Shown here piece after piece: positions 1-8,380 of a stretch of DNA of 64,000 nucleotides (the stretch's first letter is position 1; every line of letters begins with the position of its first letter). The notes under the pieces were generated by a model. That model was not told where the DNA came from, made no database searches, and saw only the letters and a program-made list of their open reading frames with translations. The stretch is from an uncultured Croceitalea sp. (GTDB lineage Bacteria; Bacteroidota; Bacteroidia; Flavobacteriales; Flavobacteriaceae): positions 1,240,001 through 1,304,000 of the forward strand of contig CANMOV010000001.1 of the NCBI GenBank assembly GCA_947499565.1, given 5' to 3'. Both the position numbers and the translations under genes were made by a program.

Positions 1-213
1 GGTTCAATAGATAATGTAGAAGCTGAAGCTTGGTGGAGTTTTATGGATGAGAATAACATATCTTGGTGCAATTGGTCCATTGCAGACAAAGAAGAGCTTT
101 CTGCAGCACTTAAACCTAATGCTAGTGCAAACGGAGGTTGGCCCTTAGATATGTTAACCACTTCTGGCACAATGGTCCGAGAAGAATTGAAAAAGAAAAA
201 CCCTAAGTATTAA
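1..213 (+). CDS. Glycoside hydrolase family 5 cellulase/endoglucanase, C-terminal fragment
   Basis: The frame is open from the first base to the TAA at 211-213, so only the last 70 residues are present. Near the start the fragment reads ISWCNWSIADKEELSAAL, and later GGWP, followed by a stretch ending in TTSGTMVREEL. This is the usual C-terminus of GH5 endoglucanases: a tryptophan-rich last strand with W-N-W-S, then SAAL and GGWP. The family hydrolyses beta-1,4-glucans and is normally secreted. The catalytic glutamates and signal peptide lie outside the window, so substrate and activity cannot be judged. Family assignment is from motif memory. Confidence 0.7.
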   Translation, partial: GSIDNVEAEAWWSFMDENNISWCNWSIADKEELSAALKPNASANGGWPLDMLTTSGTMVREELKKKNPKY

Positions 214-246
214 TTAGTTTCTAGATGTGATCTATTACTAAATCCT

Positions 247-1317
247 ATGAAGCTTAGCATTAAAACAGGGTTAGCACTTTCTATTATTCCTCAAATAATT
301 TTTGTGAAATGGTTTGGGAATTATCCAGATTTAGTAGAAAAATATTACAGCGAAGGAATTTATCCTGTAATATCTAAATTCCTAAGGTTACTATTCGGAT
401 GGATTCCTTTTTCTGTAGGTGACCTATTCTATACAATTCTAGGAATTGCCATTATACGCTATGTTTATTTAAATGGAAAGTCTTTTCGAAAACAACCGTT
501 AAAGTTAGCGCAGCATTTAGGAATAACCTTATCTATTGCCTATTTTATTTTCCACCTATTCTGGGGTATGAATTATTACCGTTTACCGATTGAACAGAAA
601 TTTGGAGTTGATAAAACAACCTATACTATAGAAGAATTAGAAAGCTTTACAAAAAAGTTGATTTTTGAAACCAATAGGATGCAATATTTGCTAACAAAGG
701 ATACCACAAAGGCCGTGGCTATTCCTTTATCAAAAAAGGAAATCTTTGATATAACAGTTAAAGGATACGAAGATTTTGCAAAAGAGCATCCAGATTTTAA
801 ATACACCTCGCCAAGCCTTAAAACATCCTTATACAGTTTACCACTAACATATATGGGCTATGGCGGGTACCTTAATCCATTTACGGGTGAAGCCCAAGTG
901 AATGGCAAAACTCCAGCAATTAGATACCCAACTGTAAGTGCTCATGAGATTGGGCATCAGGTAGGGTATTCCTCAGAATCTGCGACTAATTTTATTGGTT
1001 TTTTAGTGACCTCTAAGACTAAAAATTCACATTTCAAATATGCTAGTTATTTCCATGCATTAGCATATGTACTATCAGACTTAAAACGTTTAGATGAGAA
1101 AAAATTCGAATTGGTTTGGAAAACTGTTAACCTTGGAGTTAAGAAAAATTACGAAGAGATTAGCAAGTTCTGGCAGAAATATGAAAACCCTACCGAACCT
1201 ATTTTTAAGTGGGTTTTTAATGCTTTTTTAAAGGCAAACAGTCAGCAAGAAGGTATCAAAAGCTATAACTCGGTAGTAGGTTTGCTTATCAATTTCGACA
1301 AGGCTAAAGGCTTTTAA
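247..1317 (+). CDS. DUF3810 family membrane protein with zinc-protease-like HExxH motif
   Basis: The 356-aa protein has N-terminal hydrophobic segments at about residues 8-25, 45-75 and 90-108, then a soluble C-terminal part. Residues 233-237 read HEIGH, followed by a glutamate at about 244 in YSSESATNF. This is a plausible HExxH...E gluzincin-type zinc site facing away from the membrane anchor. The protein matches what I know as DUF3810, a Bacteroidota family with no assigned substrate. It begins 33 bp after the GH5 gene, so cotranscription is possible. Proteolytic activity is inference from the motif. The ATG start fits the first membrane segment. Confidence 0.8.
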   Translation: MKLSIKTGLALSIIPQIIFVKWFGNYPDLVEKYYSEGIYPVISKFLRLLFGWIPFSVGDLFYTILGIAIIRYVYLNGKSFRKQPLKLAQHLGITLSIAYFIFHLFWGMNYYRLPIEQKFGVDKTTYTIEELESFTKKLIFETNRMQYLLTKDTTKAVAIPLSKKEIFDITVKGYEDFAKEHPDFKYTSPSLKTSLYSLPLTYMGYGGYLNPFTGEAQVNGKTPAIRYPTVSAHEIGHQVGYSSESATNFIGFLVTSKTKNSHFKYASYFHALAYVLSDLKRLDEKKFELVWKTVNLGVKKNYEEISKFWQKYENPTEPIFKWVFNAFLKANSQQEGIKSYNSVVGLLINFDKAKGF

Positions 1318-1323
1318 TTTCCA

Positions 1324-1355
1324 TTTGTAAAATAAGCCCGCTTCACTTACCTTTA
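1324..1355 (+). promoter_or_regulatory. Candidate Bacteroidota promoter for the amidohydrolase gene
   Basis: TTTG at 1324-1327 and TACCTTTA at 1348-1355 are separated by 20 bp. This resembles the Bacteroidota sigma-70 pattern TTTG - about 19-21 bp - TAnnTTTG, with one mismatch in the -7 element. The start codon at 1382 lies about 26 bp downstream. It is a sequence match only. Confidence 0.4.
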
Positions 1356-1381
1356 GAAAGACTAATTACAATCAAATACAT

Positions 1382-4330
1382 ATGAAATTGCGACTCCTAA
1401 CCCTCGCATTGCTTTGGTGCGGTGCCTCACTATTTGCACAGGATTACTTCCCCGAAAACGATGGTGTAAAATCAAAAAACAACAATTACTATGCATTTAC
1501 GAATGCAAAAATTTATGTAACTCCAACACAGGTTATTCAAAATGGAACTTTACTCATCCAAAACGGAAAGGTTGTCCAAGTTGGCAGCTCAGTTGTTATT
1601 CCTAAGAATGCCGTTGTAGAAAATTTAAGCGGAAAATCTATCTATCCTTCTTTTATAGATGCTTTTTCATCATTTGGCGTTGAAAAACCTAAAAGAGCTC
1701 CAGGTGGAGGTCGTTCACCACAATATGAAGCTACCCGAGAAGGTTTTTATTGGAACGACCATATTATGCCTGAAAATAAGGCAGTAGAAAAATTTAAATA
1801 TGACTCCAAAAAAGCAGGAGAACTTAGAAAAGCAGGTTTTGGGGTTGTAAACGCTCATATTCAAGATGCTATCGCTAGAGGTACAGGGGTTATGGTAGCG
1901 CTAAATGATGATGGTGGAGATGCCGACCGAATTCTGGAAGATGCTTCCGCTCAATATTTTTCCTTTTCTAAAAGTGTTACTAAAAGACAGTCCTACCCTA
2001 CTTCTCTAATGGGTGCAACAGCTTTAATGCGCCAATTGTATTATGATATGGATTGGTATGCTAAAGGAAATGTAACTACCAAAGACCGCTCTATTGAAGC
2101 CTTAATAGAAAATAAAAATTTACCACAGATTTTCGCTGCGGGAGGAAATGGTAATGTGCAGCGGGCAGATAAGATTGGAGACCAATTCGGGATTCAATAT
2201 ACCATACTTGCCGGAGGCGATGAATATGCCCATGTAGATGCGATTAAGAATACCAATGCAAAACTAATTGTACCACTAAACTTCCCAAAAGCATATGATG
2301 TTTCAGACCCTTATGCCGCGCAATATATTAACCTAAAAGATATGCGCCATTGGAATTTAGCACCTACAAATCCTAAGGTTTTAGCGGATAATGGGGTGCA
2401 ATTCTCACTTACACTTCATAATTTAAAATCTACTGGAGATTTTAAAACTATGCTAATGAAAGCTATAAAACATGGTCTTTCTAAAACTAAAGCCTTAGAA
2501 GCCTTAACAACAACACCGGCTTCAATCCTGGGAGCATCAAACAAAATTGGTAGTTTACAATCAGGAAGACATGCCAACTTTTTGATTGCATCTGGTGATA
2601 TTTTTGATAAAAGCACCACACTGTATGAGAATTGGGTCCAAGGTCAAAAAAATGTCATTAATGATAAGGACCAGAAAGATATTCGTGGAGATTACGATTT
2701 AAGTGCAGGTGGTTTAACCTATAAGATGGCAATTAGTGGAGAAGCAAGTAAGCCAAAAATTGAAATCAAACAAGACACTTTAAAACACAAGTCCAAACTT
2801 GCTTACAAAAATGACTGGGTAAATTTTTCCTTTTCAACAGATGAAGGCAAGAAGACCTGCCGTATGACTGGTAAGGTGAGCAAGAATTCTGATAATCTTA
2901 AAGGAAGACTTATCTTACCCAACGGAAAAGAGTCTTCTTTTAACGCAATAAAAACGACATCTTTTGAAGAAAAAGAGAAGAAAGCTGATGAGGCTGTCGA
3001 AAAACCTGAGCTTGTAGCTATGACCTATCCTAATATTGGATATGGCTATGCTACTAAACCTCAGCAAGAGAATATGCTCTTTAAAAATGCAACCGTATGG
3101 ACTGGCGAAGCCGTTCTTGAAAACACGGATGTATTCGTAAAGAATGGTAAAATAAGCAAGGTTGGTACTAATTTAAGTGCTGGAAGTGCTAAGGTTATTG
3201 ATGCCACCGGTAAACATTTAACCGCTGGAGTTATAGATGAACATTCTCATATTGGAGCGCTGGCTATTAACGAAGCTGGACATAATTCTTCAGCAGAGGT
3301 GAAAATGACAGATGTTGTAGATCCGCTGGATATTGATCTTTACCGAAATCTAGCAGGGGGAGTTACCACCATTCAGTTATTGCATGGTTCTGCAAACCCA
3401 ATTGGAGGGCGTTCCGCTATTCTACGTTTAAAATGGGGCGAAGATGCTGAAGGACTTATCTTTCCTAACATGCCCAAATTTATAAAATTTGCTTTGGGTG
3501 AAAATGTTAAGCAGTCTAACTGGCAAAGCTTTTCACGTTTCCCGCAAACACGAATGGGAGTTGAACAAGCTTTTATGAATTACTTTCAAATGGCTAAGGA
3601 ATACGATGCCAAAAAGAAAAGTGGGCAAGCATACCGCTATGATGAGGAAATGGAAACAATTGCTGAAATATTAAATGGTGAACGTTTTATTAGCTGTCAC
3701 TCTTATGTGCAAAGCGAGATAAATATGTTGATGAAGGTTGCGGAAAAATTCAACTTTAAGGTAAATACATTCACTCATATTTTAGAAGGCTATAAAGTAG
3801 CAGATAAAATGGCAGAACATGGTGTAGGTGGTTCTACTTTTAGTGATTGGTGGGCATATAAGTATGAAGTAAATGATGCAATCCCATATAACGCTGCAAT
3901 TATGAATAGCCAAGGTGTTACTGTAGCCATTAATAGTGATGATGCTGAAATGTCTCGTCGTTTAAACCAAGAAGCAGGTAAAACTATTAAGTATGGAGGA
4001 ATGTCTGAGATTGATGCCTGGAAAACAGTAACCCTAAACCCCGCTAAGCTTTTGCATATTGATGATCGCGTTGGTAGCATTGAAGCTGGTAAGGATGCCG
4101 ATTTAACACTTTGGACGGATCATCCAATGTCCGTATATGCTAAAGCAGAAAAAACCATAATTGAAGGTGTGGTCTATTTTGATTTAGCTAAAGATAAAAT
4201 GCAACGGGAAGCTATTCAAAAAGAACGTACTAAGCTGATAAATATGATGCTTAAGGAAAAGTCTGGAGGAGGAAAAACCCAAGCTCCAAAACAGAAGAAG
4301 AAACCAAGATTTGAATGTGAAACTCTTTGA
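1382..4330 (+). CDS. Two-domain secreted amidohydrolase (degenerate N-half, intact C-half)
   Basis: The 982-aa protein starts with a signal peptide (MKLRLLTLALLWCGASLFAQ) and contains two amidohydrolase-like (beta/alpha)8 halves. The first half has the family's PSFID turn followed by AFSSFG, where active enzymes carry HxH, so its metal site looks lost. The second half keeps H621-S-H623, H773 (CHSY), H799 (FTHI) and D853 (NSDD), the expected metal ligands and catalytic aspartate, and ends in the usual GSIEAGKDADLTLW composite domain. It should be a periplasmic or exported metal-dependent hydrolase. The substrate is unknown; imidazolonepropionase or dipeptidase-like activities are typical. The next gene is a related single-domain protein, so the two may act together. 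The C-terminal tail is lysine-rich. Confidence 0.85.
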   Translation: MKLRLLTLALLWCGASLFAQDYFPENDGVKSKNNNYYAFTNAKIYVTPTQVIQNGTLLIQNGKVVQVGSSVVIPKNAVVENLSGKSIYPSFIDAFSSFGVEKPKRAPGGGRSPQYEATREGFYWNDHIMPENKAVEKFKYDSKKAGELRKAGFGVVNAHIQDAIARGTGVMVALNDDGGDADRILEDASAQYFSFSKSVTKRQSYPTSLMGATALMRQLYYDMDWYAKGNVTTKDRSIEALIENKNLPQIFAAGGNGNVQRADKIGDQFGIQYTILAGGDEYAHVDAIKNTNAKLIVPLNFPKAYDVSDPYAAQYINLKDMRHWNLAPTNPKVLADNGVQFSLTLHNLKSTGDFKTMLMKAIKHGLSKTKALEALTTTPASILGASNKIGSLQSGRHANFLIASGDIFDKSTTLYENWVQGQKNVINDKDQKDIRGDYDLSAGGLTYKMAISGEASKPKIEIKQDTLKHKSKLAYKNDWVNFSFSTDEGKKTCRMTGKVSKNSDNLKGRLILPNGKESSFNAIKTTSFEEKEKKADEAVEKPELVAMTYPNIGYGYATKPQQENMLFKNATVWTGEAVLENTDVFVKNGKISKVGTNLSAGSAKVIDATGKHLTAGVIDEHSHIGALAINEAGHNSSAEVKMTDVVDPLDIDLYRNLAGGVTTIQLLHGSANPIGGRSAILRLKWGEDAEGLIFPNMPKFIKFALGENVKQSNWQSFSRFPQTRMGVEQAFMNYFQMAKEYDAKKKSGQAYRYDEEMETIAEILNGERFISCHSYVQSEINMLMKVAEKFNFKVNTFTHILEGYKVADKMAEHGVGGSTFSDWWAYKYEVNDAIPYNAAIMNSQGVTVAINSDDAEMSRRLNQEAGKTIKYGGMSEIDAWKTVTLNPAKLLHIDDRVGSIEAGKDADLTLWTDHPMSVYAKAEKTIIEGVVYFDLAKDKMQREAIQKERTKLINMMLKEKSGGGKTQAPKQKKKPRFECETL

Positions 4331-4374
4331 TGTTAGATGTTAGATGTTAGATGTTAGATGTTAGATGTTAGATG
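4329..4374. repeat. Heptanucleotide tandem repeat, unit GATGTTA, six copies plus partial
   Basis: Six perfect copies of GATGTTA fill 4329-4370, followed by GATG. The first unit contains the last two bases of the upstream TGA stop codon (4328-4330). Changes in copy number would therefore lengthen the gap without altering the coding sequence. Such short arrays are prone to replication slippage. Confidence 0.9.
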
Positions 4375-4390
4375 AAATTAAAATTATGTC

Positions 4391-4412
4391 AGGTCGAGCG
4401 GAGTCGAGACCT
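4391..4412. repeat. Dispersed Bacteroidota-type palindromic element, first unit
   Basis: The unit begins AGGTC and ends GACCT, with core GAGCGGAGTCGA, giving a short hairpin-like palindrome. I recognise this GC-rich string as one commonly scattered between genes in Flavobacteriia. No second copy was seen in this window, so the repeat status rests on general knowledge. Confidence 0.6.
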
Positions 4413-4418
4413 AAAATT

Positions 4419-4442
4419 GTCACACTGAGCCTGTCGAAGTGT
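4419..4442. repeat. Dispersed Bacteroidota-type palindromic element, second unit
   Basis: The core CACTGAGCCTGTCGAAGTG has ACACT and AGTGT arms and lies seven bases after the preceding palindromic unit. The two are often found as neighbours in Flavobacteriia intergenic regions. The unit runs across a GTG at 4439 that is in frame with the next gene. That GTG is part of the repeat and is unlikely to be the true start. Confidence 0.6.
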
Positions 4443-4471
4443 ATTCAAAAAAGGATAACAAAATAAATAAA

Positions 4472-5752
4472 ATGAAAAAAATAAATTTCTTAATCGCATT
4501 AGTTTGGAGTTTTGCAGGTTTAGCGCAACAGACTCCAGCACCCGAACAAACAGAAGCAATTACAATAACAGGAACCACCGCACATATTGGTAATGGAACC
4601 GTTATAGAAAATTGCAGCATTGTTTTTGAAAACGGTAAGATTACAGCCATTGGTAGTTCCGTAACCGCAAAAGGAAAAAGCATAGATGCATCTGGGAAGC
4701 ATATTTATCCAGGTTTTATCGCTCCAGGGAAATCTTTAGGACTAGTAGAGGTAAATGCGGTACGCGCAAGTAATGACCAAGATGAACTAGGCGATTTTAT
4801 CCCACATATTCGCAGTTTAATTGCCTATAATGCAGAATCTAAGGTAGTAGAAAGTATGCGGCCAAATGGAGTACTTTTAGCCCAAATAACGCCCAAAGGA
4901 GGTCGAATTTCTGGAACCTCTTCCATTGTACAATTTGATGCCTGGAACTGGGAGGACGCCGCTGTAAAAGTGGATGATGGAATTCATTTAAACTGGCCAG
5001 GTACTTTTAGAAGAGGTCGTTGGTGGTTAGGCGAGCCTAGAGGTTACCAGCCAAACAAAAACTATCAAAAAAATATAGATGCTGTAAAAAGTTTTATGGC
5101 GAATTCTCTAGCTTATGGTAAAGCAAGCGTAAAGGAGAAAAACCAAGCATTTGCGGCTATGCAAGGCCTATTTGATGGTTCTCAAAAACTATATCTATAT
5201 GCCCAAGGCGAAAAAGAAATTCTAGATGGTATTACCACTGCTAAAGATGCAGGAGTAAAAAATATTGTGTTGGTTGGCGGTTATCATGCATATAAGATTA
5301 CAGATTTCTTAAAGCAACATAATATTCCCGTTTTGGTAAATTTTACCCATACGCTGCCTAATTTTGAGGATGATGACTATGACTTCACCTTTAAATTGCC
5401 AAAGTTATTGGTAGATGCTGGTCTCCTGGTAGGCTTGCAAAATGCTAGCGCTAGTAATTTCCAAACACGGAATTTACCCTTTTATGCTGGACAGGTTGTT
5501 GCACAGGGATTGGGTAAGGAAAAAGCATTGCAACTAATTTCGGGAAATACCGCCAAAATTTTAGGTATTGACGCTGATTACGGAACCCTAGAAGTAGGTA
5601 AAAGCGCTACTTTCTTTGTTTCTGACGGGGATGCTTTGGATATGCGAACCAACCAATTAAGCCATGCCTTTATAAACGGCAGAGCAATTTCTTTAGAGAC
5701 CCACCAAACAAAATTGTGGAAACGTTATATGGAAAAGTTTGAGGGGAAGTAA
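4472..5752 (+). CDS. Amidohydrolase-like secreted protein lacking metal ligands
   Basis: The 426-aa protein starts at ATG 4472, giving the signal peptide MKKINFLIALVWSFAGLAQQ. A longer frame from GTG 4439 only adds repeat-derived residues. Its fold follows the N-terminal half of the neighbouring 982-aa protein: a YPGFI turn, a barrel, then NTAKILGIDADYGTLEVGKSA as the composite domain. The HxH after the turn is missing (PGKSLG instead), and the region where the catalytic Asp is expected reads LQNASASNFQ. It is therefore probably a non-catalytic partner or a binding protein, which is inference. The gene lies 141 bp after its relative, with the repeat cluster between. Confidence 0.75.
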   Translation: MKKINFLIALVWSFAGLAQQTPAPEQTEAITITGTTAHIGNGTVIENCSIVFENGKITAIGSSVTAKGKSIDASGKHIYPGFIAPGKSLGLVEVNAVRASNDQDELGDFIPHIRSLIAYNAESKVVESMRPNGVLLAQITPKGGRISGTSSIVQFDAWNWEDAAVKVDDGIHLNWPGTFRRGRWWLGEPRGYQPNKNYQKNIDAVKSFMANSLAYGKASVKEKNQAFAAMQGLFDGSQKLYLYAQGEKEILDGITTAKDAGVKNIVLVGGYHAYKITDFLKQHNIPVLVNFTHTLPNFEDDDYDFTFKLPKLLVDAGLLVGLQNASASNFQTRNLPFYAGQVVAQGLGKEKALQLISGNTAKILGIDADYGTLEVGKSATFFVSDGDALDMRTNQLSHAFINGRAISLETHQTKLWKRYMEKFEGK

Positions 5753-5829
5753 TTCTGTTGTTTGTTAGATTAGTATTAATATATTACACCCTTTGTCAAT
5801 TAATCAGTTAATCTTGAAAGTATTCTATT

Positions 5830-6603
5830 TTGGATAATAATGCTTTAATAAAAAACAATTTAGAACATCTTAGCGCAGAAATGATTAAATCGTTTAACGA
5901 AAATCCACTATCAAAACGTTTACGACAAGAATTAGATAATTTTGGTAATACCAATTGGGTTTCACTTGATGATTCAGATTTAAGTGTTTTTAAAGAAGAA
6001 TATAAGAGTAAAACTGTTGAATTATTGAATGATTCAGAACTTCATTCAGAGTTGTATAATCTTTCAGCGTCTCTAGTTGATATTAGAAATACTGAAGTTC
6101 AGAATAAGATTGAATATCAATTATTAAATAATTTATCAAATATCGCTTCCACTATTTCTAATACTAGAAGTAATAACATGCTAAACTTATTATTCCTAGA
6201 ACATGATTACGAATATCAGGCATGTTTCTGCGGATTTGATGATAAAAATTATCATTTCAAATTACTTTCGGGGGAAAAATATCTTGAATATAACTATGAA
6301 AAAGAATTATTTAATGGGTTAGGCAATTTTGATTACTCACCTATCTTATCTCCAATTTTGAATTTTGAAGAAAAAGTAGGGCAAAAAAGAGTGGATGACA
6401 TTTATGAAAACCTTTGTGTCAGTTCTTATATAGAAGAAATAAAAGAATTACATCTATTAAATGCTTATTTAGGAATTCATATTTGTTTATGCAGAATTGA
6501 AAATGACTTTAGAAAAATTAAGATTCCCATGATGGATAAGGTATATATTTTCGGCAACGAACATGATTGCGAGCAATTAAATATTTATGTTTTAGAAAAC
6601 TAA
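5830..6603 (+). CDS. Hypothetical protein, unrecognised, TTG start
   Basis: The frame encodes 257 residues from TTG 5830; the next possible start is ATG 5881, and a stop at 5815 excludes a longer gene. I do not recognise it. It has no signal peptide or membrane segment, is rich in Asn, Leu, Glu and Asp, and looks like a soluble, mostly helical protein with four Cys. Its codons are more AT-rich than the neighbours, and it sits alone between unrelated genes next to repeats, so it may be an accessory gene. The function is unknown. Confidence 0.6.
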   Translation: MDNNALIKNNLEHLSAEMIKSFNENPLSKRLRQELDNFGNTNWVSLDDSDLSVFKEEYKSKTVELLNDSELHSELYNLSASLVDIRNTEVQNKIEYQLLNNLSNIASTISNTRSNNMLNLLFLEHDYEYQACFCGFDDKNYHFKLLSGEKYLEYNYEKELFNGLGNFDYSPILSPILNFEEKVGQKRVDDIYENLCVSSYIEEIKELHLLNAYLGIHICLCRIENDFRKIKIPMMDKVYIFGNEHDCEQLNIYVLEN

Positions 6604-6616
6604 AGAGTAAATATGA

Positions 6617-6646
6617 GAGCAAACGATATTAATAACTTATTTGCTC
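6617..6646. other. Short inverted repeat downstream of the unknown gene
   Basis: GAGCAAA (6617-6623) is complementary to TTTGCTC (6640-6646) around a 16-bp AT-rich loop. It lies between the convergent ends of the hypothetical gene and the DUF6503 gene and could help end transcription. There is no clear T-run, so the case is weak. Confidence 0.25.
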
Positions 6647-6713
6647 ATCTTTACTCATCTCCTTTTCAAAAAAGAGGGTAAAATAGTCCTACAAATTAAA
6701 GAAATCAATCAAC

Positions 6714-7511
6714 TTAAGGTTTTACCCAATACTCCCCCATTTCGGGTTTATCGTAAAAAGATGTTGGCACTCCTACTGTGGATAAAGTAACATTCTCAAA
6801 AACCACTTGGTTTCGCATTCCTTGTATTTTTCCGTCTTCAACGGTATGCCAAGAGATAGAATTTGGTAAAACCAAATCGTTTACTTTCTTCCAATCATCA
6901 TAACGTATCCATTTTACGTTATCAGACTTTTCACCACTGCGGTAAGTTACGGTATAACCTAACCAAGCCATTTGGTGTGTTTCAGAATCAAAATGAATGA
7001 AGTACTCATCTTTAGGAGTTATGCCTACACCTGCATCGTAGCTTATTTTAACTCCAGGATATGAAACACCTTCAAAAACCAAGTCTTCAGTTTCGTTGTA
7101 CACAATTCCATCATCCGCTAAAACAAATGGCATAGCGTAGAAATAAAACATCAGGTTATGGTAGAATTCTGGATTTCCTTTATAGTTACTATCATTATCC
7201 AATACCCACGGTTTGCCATCAAAACCTATAGTATAATCTGGAGTTTCAATCTTTTCATTTCTACTCCATAAATCAATGGTATGTGTTTCTGGGTTTTTAT
7301 CTTTTGGTAAAACATAGGAAAGTGTTCGTTGTTGTTTCCAACTGACTAGTCCTCCATGTGCATCTAAAACCTTAGTAATAGTTTCTGGATATTGTTTTTT
7401 GCTTACTTCAACTTGCTCTTCAGCAGCTTGTTCGCTATTTACATTTGCTTTTGTGGCTTGCTTACAAGCTATAAATGGGAGTAATAAGGCAATTAAAAGG
7501 AATTTTCTCAT
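6714..7511 (-). CDS. DUF6503 family lipoprotein
   Basis: The 265-aa protein has a lipoprotein signal sequence: MRKFLLIALLLPFIACK, with FIAC as the lipobox. After a short linker, the mature part contains repeated beta-strand-like segments and the stretch FYHNLMFYFYAMPFVLADDG, typical of the Bacteroidota family I know as DUF6503. The fold is probably an outer-membrane-lipoprotein-like beta structure that binds a hydrophobic ligand. That is inference from shape and not an established role. It is transcribed alone on the minus strand and diverges from the rRNA methyltransferase gene, with 77 bp between the two starts. Confidence 0.75.
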   Translation of the reverse strand: MRKFLLIALLLPFIACKQATKANVNSEQAAEEQVEVSKKQYPETITKVLDAHGGLVSWKQQRTLSYVLPKDKNPETHTIDLWSRNEKIETPDYTIGFDGKPWVLDNDSNYKGNPEFYHNLMFYFYAMPFVLADDGIVYNETEDLVFEGVSYPGVKISYDAGVGITPKDEYFIHFDSETHQMAWLGYTVTYRSGEKSDNVKWIRYDDWKKVNDLVLPNSISWHTVEDGKIQGMRNQVVFENVTLSTVGVPTSFYDKPEMGEYWVKP

Positions 7512-7588
7512 GGTGGTTTTATTTGTTTATGGAATTGTTTAGGTCGAAAAGTAAATAGTAAGTTTACAGGAATAGCTATTTTTATCCA

Positions 7589-8374
7589 GTGGATAGTCAA
7601 AAAATAATCACAAGTCTTCAAAACCCTTTAGTTAAAAAGGTTTTACAACTAAAAGAAAAATCCCGAGAGCGTAAAAAGACAGGACTCTTTATCATTGAAG
7701 GATTCAGGGAAATTAAATTGGCACAAAAAGGAGGTTATATTATTGAAACTCTTTTATATTGTGAGGATATAAATTCCAGCTCGGAAATTAAAGCACATGA
7801 GCAAATAGCCATTTCACAAGCTGTTTATGAAAAGCTTGCCTATCGCCAAACCACGGAAGGAGTTTTGGCTATTGCAAAATCTAAGAGTCATGGTTTAGAT
7901 TCTTTAAAATTTAAAACTGAAAATCCACTTATTTTAGTTGCTGAAGCTCCTGAAAAACCTGGAAATATTGGTGCTTTATTGCGAACTGTTGATGCTGCCA
8001 ATTTGGATGCGGTACTCATTGCAAATCCAAAATCTGACCTGTACAACCCTAATGTTATCCGGTCTAGCGTAGGATGCGTATTTACTACCAAAGTTGGAAT
8101 AAGTACAACAGAAGAAATAATTTCATTTTTAAAGCAGCAAGGTATTTCCATAAACTGTGCCGCTTTAACTGCATCTAAAAATTATATTGAAACTGATTTT
8201 ACACAACCTACAGCAATCGTTGTGGGCACAGAAGCTACAGGGCTTTCAGATAAGTGGCTAGCAAATTCTGACCAAAATATAATCATACCTATGCAAGGTG
8301 AAATAGACTCCATGAACGTGTCTGTGTCTGCTGCAATACTTATCTTTGAGGCTAAACGCCAACGCGGATTTTAA
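7589..8374 (+). CDS. TrmH/SpoU family RNA 2'-O-ribose methyltransferase
   Basis: The 261-aa protein starts at GTG 7589, giving MDSQKIITSLQNPLVKKV, the normal beginning of this family. An N-terminal SpoU substrate-binding domain (EGFREIKLA at about 35) precedes the SPOUT trefoil-knot domain. Its motifs are PGNIGALLRTVDAA (motif 1), VVGTEATGLSDKW (motif 2) and IPMQGEIDSMNVSVSAAI (motif 3), which together bind S-adenosylmethionine. It should methylate a ribose 2'-OH in 23S rRNA or tRNA; the exact site cannot be read. It lies 6 bp upstream of the M48 protease gene and is probably cotranscribed with it. Confidence 0.88.
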   Translation: MDSQKIITSLQNPLVKKVLQLKEKSRERKKTGLFIIEGFREIKLAQKGGYIIETLLYCEDINSSSEIKAHEQIAISQAVYEKLAYRQTTEGVLAIAKSKSHGLDSLKFKTENPLILVAEAPEKPGNIGALLRTVDAANLDAVLIANPKSDLYNPNVIRSSVGCVFTTKVGISTTEEIISFLKQQGISINCAALTASKNYIETDFTQPTAIVVGTEATGLSDKWLANSDQNIIIPMQGEIDSMNVSVSAAILIFEAKRQRGF

Positions 8375-8380
8375 TAGCCT

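Noticed and set aside
4329-4374. Possible CRISPR or minisatellite-coded peptide
   Set aside because: The units are seven bases with no spacers and no cas genes, so it is a simple slippage-prone tandem repeat.
4439-4471. GTG start for the 426-aa amidohydrolase-like gene
   Set aside because: The GTG lies in a palindromic repeat, and the signal peptide begins at ATG 4472.
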